Shown here: positions 9,801-12,622 of the stretch, one piece after another
Position numbering within the stretch: position 1 is the stretch's first letter
Layout of the letters: each line of letters opens with the position of its first letter
Source of the DNA: JACQNR01 sp049515175
GTDB taxonomy: Bacteria; Acidobacteriota; Terriglobia; UBA7540
Reading direction: 5' to 3'
Length of the DNA stretch: 12,622 nucleotides
NCBI GenBank assembly: GCA_049515175.1
Contig: JBEKUI010000124.1
Location: 1 to 12,622, forward strand
The notes under the pieces: generated by a model
The model's database searches: none
The model's input: the letters and a program-made list of their open reading frames with translations, nothing else
What the model was told of the DNA's origin: nothing
Made by a program: the position numbers and the translations under genes

Positions 9801-9906
9801 TGGCAAGAGGCTCAGCGGCAAGTTGCCGCCGGGACGCGCGGCGCTCCTCCTCCTCAGCCACAAGGGTGAAGTCTTGGCGAACTACAACTGGACATCAGAG
9901 GAATGA
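6805..9906 (+). CDS. Large secreted clan GH-A glycoside hydrolase (GH5/GH42-like barrel)
   Basis: A 1033-residue exported protein. The start at 6805 is preferred for its Shine-Dalgarno and because it opens with a clean signal peptide (MQRWIFTLLFLSLSTVGHA, cleavage near 19). Residues about 20-245 look like a class I glutamine-amidotransferase-like Rossmann domain (IVVFWQSGFP, DLLVLPYGSAF, GGNLLTLGG). Residues about 250-345 form a beta-sandwich. A (beta/alpha)8 barrel runs over about 360-765. WDLINEPSF gives the putative acid/base E518, and NLIGETGIQPVW gives the putative nucleophile E681, at the strand-4 and strand-7 positions of clan GH-A, so a retaining mechanism is expected. Residues about 766-865 hold a second Rossmann-like region (VAIVLPQSL, LIILPSPWVL, GATLLVSGRF), as in the trimerisation domain of GH42 beta-galactosidases. 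A small beta-rich tail ends the protein. Substrate and exact family cannot be read from sequence; beta-galactosidase or beta-mannosidase-type activity is possible. It follows the sulfatase-like gene by 87 nt on the same strand. Confidence 0.85.
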   Translation: MQRWIFTLLFLSLSTVGHARIVVFWQSGFPTQDSKPISQESLTQALTGMQPVFLGLDDLRKPGAFGDTDLLVLPYGSAFPADAWKALQEYLQSGGNLLTLGGRPLFVPVFQEGGRFVAARPQNTYSRRLGIWHSYEVPQRDGKEFRWDDNYSFLPRLAVRAQRMFVAGAWWDSGDYRGMGHFLNAKGDRVAALVAREDFRSLQGGERPSLLGARVVMLNFDPEPDYWSSADGQSLIRAAAEYASQGAMVLRVEPAFASVRAGEMAQVAVQVRNVRKQRRGEPLSGTVRVDLLSQGSVIESAHIACGGETTQESVAFRRALVPGIYEVRATYEDAGKVREAYQTGFWVRDDQLLKSGARLEVGRTYFRRNGAPFAPVGTNYFTTDEFYTGFLGSSNVDVWERDFADMEKHGVTFIRTGVWNNHADYLDKVTGGAEERILRSLEAYLLSATRHNIQVHFTFFAFDPQTVRRYPGEEPLQFGPGTNPYTDPVARRAQKNYIVSIVNRFKEVPNLTWDLINEPSFSNPKHLWRGNTPNADPTEVKAWNEWLKARYGEIARLAEAWDVPPEELSDFGTVALPESEDLSLIRYGSARNVRALDYNLFAQEMFGRWAADLIAAIRSAGSRQLVTVGQDEGGVSDRILNQFYGASGVAFTVNHTWWRDDALLWDSVAAKRPGMPNLIGETGIQPVWNMDGTWRWDEVQGLGLFERKLALGFAAANSGSLQWDWATGDAFGIKRADGSNKLWLDVLAGIGEFAQRAAPYLTEERPPDVAIVLPQSLQLSVFNGAAIEAQQKCVRALYHYARSSAYVVGEYQIEMLGDPKLIILPSPWVLNRKAWDVILVKVRAGATLLVSGRFDADEHFHPTARQHEVGLDYVAGPLATRENPIEWPGGRSWLTYSGDKTTHQDRAFLESGRSFAEVPVGKGRILYIPLPLELNDNLQAIGDVHKFALSRAQVKPTYTTETQDAGILICPTQLQDATLYVITSETSSSSPLTFVDLDSGKRLSGKLPPGRAALLLLSHKGEVLANYNWTSEE

Positions 9907-10526
9907 ATTTGAATGGAGGAGACTCCTATTCAGCCTGCCCCGGGACCGGGATTCAGCCCTCTGCACGCGCGATACGGGAAGCGACGCGTGGCCCCGCGCA
10001 AGTTTCCTGTGACGGGTGGGGGCATACTCCAAGGTGTTGAAGCCGCACCCTGTTCGGACTCTTACACCTTCGAGGTTCCCGGTGCGAGAGGGATTGATCC
10101 TTACTCTTACTCCGCTGGCATAGATTAACGAGCACCCCCTCCCCTTATTTTATTTCGCGGGTGTGTGCGCGTAATCGGGGCATCGGTCTACGCGCCTTAA
10201 CCTTTCGAAACCTGACCCCCTATCCCCCCTCGGGAGTTTTTGGCCTGATAGACGTCGCGTGTTTCACACCCTTGCTCTGCTGCCTCGCAATGCGCCTTCC
10301 ACAGGATGCTTTCCTCAGGAGATTACAGAGAGAATCCTCTCCTAAAAGAGAGAAGGCGACCCCAAGCAAGTCCCTTGTTTGCCCACATATGCGAAATCGC
10401 TACCGGCATTTTTTGCTGGCATTCTAATCACTTCTTGCTTCTAAGACCAGCACGCCTTGCTGCGAATCCGCCCCTCTGCCCGCAATCCTCAAGTCTTTGT
10501 GGCCACCTTGAGCGGGCTGGCCTGCA
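9907..10526. other. 620-bp stretch without a convincing gene
   Basis: ORFs of 60-100 codons exist on both strands here (for example 9913-10128 on +, 10135-9953 on -), but none has a Shine-Dalgarno, a recognisable motif or protein-like composition. Two inverted repeats are visible: AAGGTGT (10031-10037) with ACACCTT (10064-10070), loop 26 nt; and GCGCGTA (10167-10173) with TACGCGC (10189-10195), loop 15 nt. Neither is followed by a T tract, so neither is a clear intrinsic terminator for the upstream gene. From about 10130 the base composition becomes more mixed, with pyrimidine-rich runs, which fits decayed or non-coding DNA at the edge of the accessory region. Confidence 0.5.
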
Positions 10527-10895
10527 CTATCTTGGGTCCGAAATTCCTAGGCGAACGCCAAGACTCAGGGCGGCGCAGGAGATATCTGTGAAAGGCCGCG
10601 TCCGGAGAACCTGAATCAAGCCGTACTCTTGGAGTTTGCAGCTGATTCGCCAGCCCGCCCTTTCGGAAAGGCCGTCAAGCTTCCTCAGTTCTCGAAGATC
10701 GGAAGTGAGTGTGCACGCGCCGTAGTGGTGGTTGCCAACTCGAAGGAGCGTGCAATACCGCTTAAATTCCGCTGGCCTGAGACGGCGAGAGAGGCCGGCT
10801 TCATAAAGGGCGATTGGGACGGAGAAGTACCGCGTGTCGCCCAGCGGCTTGCGGGGGATGACCCGCTTGCGATTACCAGGTATCCCTTCGCCCAC
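10527..10895 (-). CDS. Small protein with helix-turn-helix-like region, function unknown
   Basis: A 122-residue ORF starting at GTG 10895, the first start codon after an in-frame stop at 10959. Composition and motif flow look protein-like and unlike a shadow frame. RYFSVPIALYEAGL is followed by RPAEFKRYCTLLRV, and then DLRELRKLDGLSERAGWRISCKLQEYGLI (66-94, quoted here only as residue landmarks D66, L76, W82, G92) has the spacing of a winged helix-turn-helix with a recognition helix before a short beta wing. Such domains occur in plasmid/phage replication initiators and in small regulators, but I do not recognise the exact family. The last 20 residues look degenerate, so the C-terminus may be truncated. 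It sits beside a broken integrase and an IS remnant, suggesting origin on a mobile element. No strong RBS is visible before the GTG. Confidence 0.5.
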   Translation of the reverse strand: MGEGIPGNRKRVIPRKPLGDTRYFSVPIALYEAGLSRRLRPAEFKRYCTLLRVGNHHYGACTLTSDLRELRKLDGLSERAGWRISCKLQEYGLIQVLRTRPFTDISCAALSLGVRLGISDPR

Positions 10896-10938
10896 TCCAT
10901 GCGCGGCTACGTTTTGGGGTTGTGCGGGTACGCTCTGC

Positions 10939-11073
10939 TTTGAGGGAAAACGCCTGAATCAGATCGCGGCGGATGACATTCGCGCCTATCAAGCAGAGCG
11001 GTTGGGGATGGGAAAGAACCCCAACACGATAAAACACGAGGTAAAGGCCCTCATGCGATTATTGAAGCGGGCG
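10939..11073 (+). pseudogene. Remnant of a tyrosine recombinase/phage integrase core-binding domain
   Basis: About 45 residues on the + strand, from FEGKRLNQIAADDIRAYQ to ALMRLLKRA, match the N-terminal SAM-like (core-binding) domain of tyrosine recombinases: the LNQIT-x-DDIRAYQAER helix, then NPNTIKHEVKALMRLL, where the second helix packs. Nothing upstream of about 10939 in this frame looks like integrase, and the catalytic domain (R...H-x-x-R...Y) is entirely missing. In family members this helix continues past LLKRA, but here the frame runs into the IS21 end repeats at about 11075 and stops at 11101-11103. The remnant is therefore truncated on both sides, on the right by the IS insertion. 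It cannot be functional. Confidence 0.75.
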
Positions 11074-11078
11074 ATGCG

Positions 11079-11147
11079 GATTCCGGGGCAAGGCGGTCAC
11101 TGATTCCGATTTGATCCCGGCCAGCGATTCCGACGCGATGCCGGTCA
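11079..11147. repeat. Three tandem IS21 end repeats
   Basis: Three imperfect copies of a GATTCCG(N7)GCCGGTCA-like unit lie head to tail at 11079-11099, 11102-11123 and 11126-11147, with a 23-24 bp period. Copies two and three agree at 17 of 22 positions; copy one is one base shorter (GATTCCG ... GCGGTCA). Multiple short direct repeats just inside the termini are characteristic of IS21 elements, where they act as transposase (IstA) binding sites. A further CGGTCA and its inverse occur at 11191-11206. Confidence 0.75.
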
Positions 11148-11190
11148 CCCTCGGAGCGAAGCGACGCTGGTGAAGTTATCGTGCTCAACG

Positions 11191-11206
11191 TGACCGGGAT
11201 CGGTCA
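11191..11206. repeat. Palindrome at the 3' end of the istB frame
   Basis: TGACCG-GGAT-CGGTCA is a 6-bp perfect inverted repeat with a 4-nt centre. The CGGTCA arm is the same hexamer that ends the IS21 end repeats at 11094-11099 and 11142-11147, so it may be an additional inverted pair of transposase half-sites. The alternative is a short hairpin; there is no T tract after it. Confidence 0.5.
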
Positions 11207-11995
11207 ACTGGAATTCGATTTCGGCTTCATGTTTTCTTCTCCTGTCTCTTTCAGGTGGAACCTCGCCGCCGCGCTTTTTGCGCAACGATTCACCCTGCAT
11301 CTCGATGCGGTGAGCATTGTGCACAGCCGGTCGAGAATGCTGTCGGCGAGAGTGGGATCGCCAATCTGTTCGTGCCAGTGGGCCACGGGCAGCTGGCTGG
11401 TCAGGATGGTGGAGCGCAGCTGGTAGCGGTCCTCGCAGATCTCCAGGAAGTCCCGGCGCTCGGTATCGGCCAGCGGCGCCATGGCCCAGTCGTCGACCAG
11501 CAGCACCTCGACCTTCGCCAGCCGGGGAAGCAGGCGGCGCAGGCTGCCGTCGGCGCGGGCCAGGGTCAAGTCGCGGAACAGTTGCGCGGCCCGCGTGTAC
11601 AAGGCGCTGAAGCCATCCCGGCAGGCCTTCTCGGCCAGCGCACAGGCTAGAAAGCTCTTACCGATCCCGGTCGGTCCAATCAGAAAGACGTTCTGATGCT
11701 GGCGGACCCAGGCCGAGTCCTGAGTAAGGGAGCGGAGCAGGGAGCGATCCAGACCGCGCGGCTGGCGAAAGTCGATGTCCTCCACGCTGGCGCGATGGCG
11801 CAGCTTGGCGTTGGCCAGGCGGCGCGCCAGGGCGCGATTCTGTTTCCAGTTCCACTGCTGGTCCACTAGCAGGGCGAAACGCTCCTCGAAGCTCAGCTCG
11901 CTGATATCGGTCTGCTGGGATTGGGCGCGAAAGGCTTCCGCCATTCCTTCCAGACGCAGGGCGTGCAACTTCTCCATGGTTTGTTGGTTCAGCAC
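11204..11995 (-). CDS. istB: IS21-family helper ATPase IstB, C-terminus frameshifted
   Basis: The AAA+ ATPase that works with the IstA transposase in target choice and strand transfer. The current frame is 263 residues from GTG 11995, close to the usual 250-260. The start is supported by AAAGGAG 5 nt upstream and by the family-typical opening LNQQTMEKLHALRL. Walker A is GPTGIGKS (107-114). Walker B is VEVLLVDDWAMAPL, with D168/D169. Sensor-region motifs STILTSQLPVAHWHEQIGDP and ILDRL follow. After C225-T226 the family sequence NAHRIEMQGESLRKKR is found in the neighbouring frame, not this one. A single base, probably one A of the run at 11317-11318, has been lost, so the last 37 residues (MLTASRCRVN onward) are out of frame. 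With the base restored the frame would run to a stop at 11145. The gene overlaps the istA stop by 7 nt. Probably inactive, unless the deletion is a sequencing error. Confidence 0.88.
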   Translation of the reverse strand: MLNQQTMEKLHALRLEGMAEAFRAQSQQTDISELSFEERFALLVDQQWNWKQNRALARRLANAKLRHRASVEDIDFRQPRGLDRSLLRSLTQDSAWVRQHQNVFLIGPTGIGKSFLACALAEKACRDGFSALYTRAAQLFRDLTLARADGSLRRLLPRLAKVEVLLVDDWAMAPLADTERRDFLEICEDRYQLRSTILTSQLPVAHWHEQIGDPTLADSILDRLCTMLTASRCRVNRCAKSAAARFHLKETGEENMKPKSNSS

Positions 11996-12273
11996 AAGGG
12001 CTCCTTTCCAGAGGGGAATGGCAACGTCCTCGGGGTCTCCGAGAGATCGAAGTAAGCCGCGCCGCGGAGGTTGGGGTGCTCCAGCGGCGGTGGGATTGTC
12101 GGGGCTTGCAGCGGCTGGCGGTCGAGCGAACGTTCCAGGATGGACTTCACATTGCGGGAGGAACAGGCTCCGCTGGCCAGGGCTCGCTGCGCGGCTGCTT
12201 CCATACGCTGGCCCGAATAGCGTTGGCCCAGCCGCAGTATGCCCAGACTCTCAGCCGACCGGAGGCCAAAAAA
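11989..12273 (-). pseudogene. istA: C-terminal fragment of IS21 transposase istA
   Basis: The frame is open from just below an in-frame TAG at 12274-12276 to the TGA at 11989, about 94 codons. RSAESLGILRLGQRYSGQRMEAAAQRAL and the following SRNVKSILERSLDRQPL (landmarks: LGILRLG, SILERSLDRQ) are the conserved C-terminal region of IstA, and HPNLRGAAYF near the end matches the usual H-x-N-x-RG-x-x-Y/F tail. The helix-turn-helix, the DDE catalytic core and most of the protein are missing. Similarity begins at about the first codons of the open segment, so the breakpoint lies at about 12262-12276. The ATG at 12204 is internal. The stop overlaps the istB start by 7 nt, the normal IS21 arrangement, so this end of istA is intact. 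Confidence 0.82.
12001..12007 (-). promoter_or_regulatory. Ribosome binding site for istB, inside the istA 3' end
   Basis: AAAGGAG on the minus strand, 5 nt before the GTG at 11995. It lies within the end of the istA frame and supports the GTG start over the ATG at 11977. The overlapping GTGCTGA arrangement suggests translational coupling of istB to istA. Confidence 0.7.
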
Positions 12274-12277
12274 CTAA

Positions 12278-12595
12278 TTCCGGCTAACGAACTTGGGCCA
12301 CAAGGTTCGGACGTGTAGATCCTACTCCGAGGCCGTCCGCTGTTTGGATTCCAACGGTTTTGACCTCATCATTGTGAGTCAGGGAAGCCGGGATTTTGAG
12401 GGACGCTGCGTGCTGGAACGCGCCACCGAAATCGACCGTCGCTTGCCCGTCCTGGTCATTGCGCGATGCCTCGACATGCACTGCTACCTGGAAGCCATCC
12501 AGTTGGGGGCGGTGGATTATCTCGCGGAACCCGTGCCCGCAGCAGAGTTGGGCCGCCTCGTGGCCAACCATTCTCGCTCCCACAGCGCTGCATAA
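12278..12595 (+). pseudogene. N-terminally truncated pseudo-receiver (response-regulator-like) protein
   Basis: The open frame runs from an in-frame TAA at 12275-12277 to the TAA at 12593; the first usable start is TTG 12293, giving 100 residues. LGHKVRTCRSYSEAV, FDLIIVSQGSRDFEG, RRLPVLVIARCLD and AIQLGAVDYLAEPV follow the order alpha1-end, beta3, beta4 and beta5 of a CheY-like receiver. The first strand with the acidic pair (about 25 residues) is absent. The three canonical residues that remain assessable are all replaced, counted from TTG: phosphoacceptor Asp by S29, switch Thr/Ser by A57, and Lys by E79. It is therefore a pseudo-receiver that could not be phosphorylated in the usual way, probably a protein-interaction module in its intact form. 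No output domain follows; it ends in SRSHSAA. It lies directly against the istA breakpoint, so the N-terminus was probably lost in the same event. Domain call good; expression unlikely. Confidence 0.7.
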
Positions 12596-12622
12596 CGTCC
12601 GAGTATCTCAGCGAACCCGATT

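Larger units (their letters stand above)
11075..12273 (-). mobile_element. IS21-family insertion sequence remnant, istA side deleted
   Basis: Three things define it: istB with a Walker A/B ATPase core, the C-terminal piece of istA just upstream and overlapping istB by 7 nt as is typical of IS21, and tandem end repeats beyond istB. The element is oriented right to left. The istB-side end is placed near TGCGGATTCC at 11075, where integrase similarity stops; the exact terminal base and target duplication cannot be fixed because the other end is gone. The istA side stops at about 12273, losing roughly the first 80 percent of istA and the left terminal repeats. The element cannot move on its own. 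The frame-shifted istB adds to the case for decay. Confidence 0.85.

Noticed and set aside
10058..10110. Two ACTCTTAC copies 45 bp apart as a repeat element
   Set aside because: Only 8 bp are shared, the flanks do not match, and chance occurrence is likely.
9913..10128. 71-codon plus-strand ORF just after the GH-A stop
   Set aside because: No Shine-Dalgarno before the ATG, no motif, and the composition of read-through DNA. It cannot be told from chance.
10306..10614. 102-codon plus-strand ORF
   Set aside because: No similarity that I recognise, and it overlaps the better-looking minus-strand helix-turn-helix ORF.
11255..11855. Several 65-131 codon frames overlapping istB on both strands
   Set aside because: All are shadows of the istB coding frame.

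Overview
The window looks like a piece of a soil or sediment Acidobacteriota-type genome, possibly from a metagenome. This is an inference from high G+C coding sequence, a sulfatase-fold protein fused to TPRs, large secreted glycoside hydrolases, and an atypical receiver-domain protein. No rRNA or marker gene is present to fix the taxonomy.

Layout. Positions 2-1903 (+) hold the 3' part of a long TPR-repeat protein whose start lies outside the window. It converges, with only 23 bp between stops, on a secreted GH9 glycoside hydrolase (4437-1927, -). A 228-bp divergent intergenic region separates GH9 from a two-gene set on the + strand. The first gene encodes an alkaline-phosphatase/sulfatase-superfamily enzyme with C-terminal TPRs (4666-6717). 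The second encodes a 1033-residue secreted clan GH-A glycoside hydrolase with Rossmann-like (GATase-like) regions on both sides of its TIM barrel (6805-9906). Together 1.9-9.9 kb reads as a small carbohydrate-processing locus: two exported glycosidases, plus a membrane-anchored or exported hydrolase/transferase that may act on sulfate, phosphate or phospho-head groups.

From 9907 onward the character changes. About 620 bp hold no convincing gene. A small minus-strand ORF with a helix-turn-helix look follows (10895-10527). Next is a roughly 45-residue scrap of the core-binding domain of a tyrosine recombinase (about 10939-11073). An IS21-family remnant is inserted there: three imperfect end repeats at 11079-11147, istB on the minus strand, and the last 80-90 codons of istA overlapping the istB start. 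istB carries a one-base deletion near its C-terminus. The istA remnant ends abruptly at about 12273. A few bases further on begins an N-terminally truncated pseudo-receiver protein (+, to 12595) that lacks all three canonical receiver residues. The right end is therefore a decayed accessory island made of at least three truncated pieces.

The most interesting points are the Thr-for-Cys/Ser active site in the sulfatase-TPR fusion, the architecture of the GH-A enzyme, the istA/receiver deletion junction, the istB frameshift, and the loss of all phosphotransfer residues in the receiver. I see no tRNA, rRNA, CRISPR array, confident riboswitch or intrinsic terminator, and nothing I would call a wholly new system.
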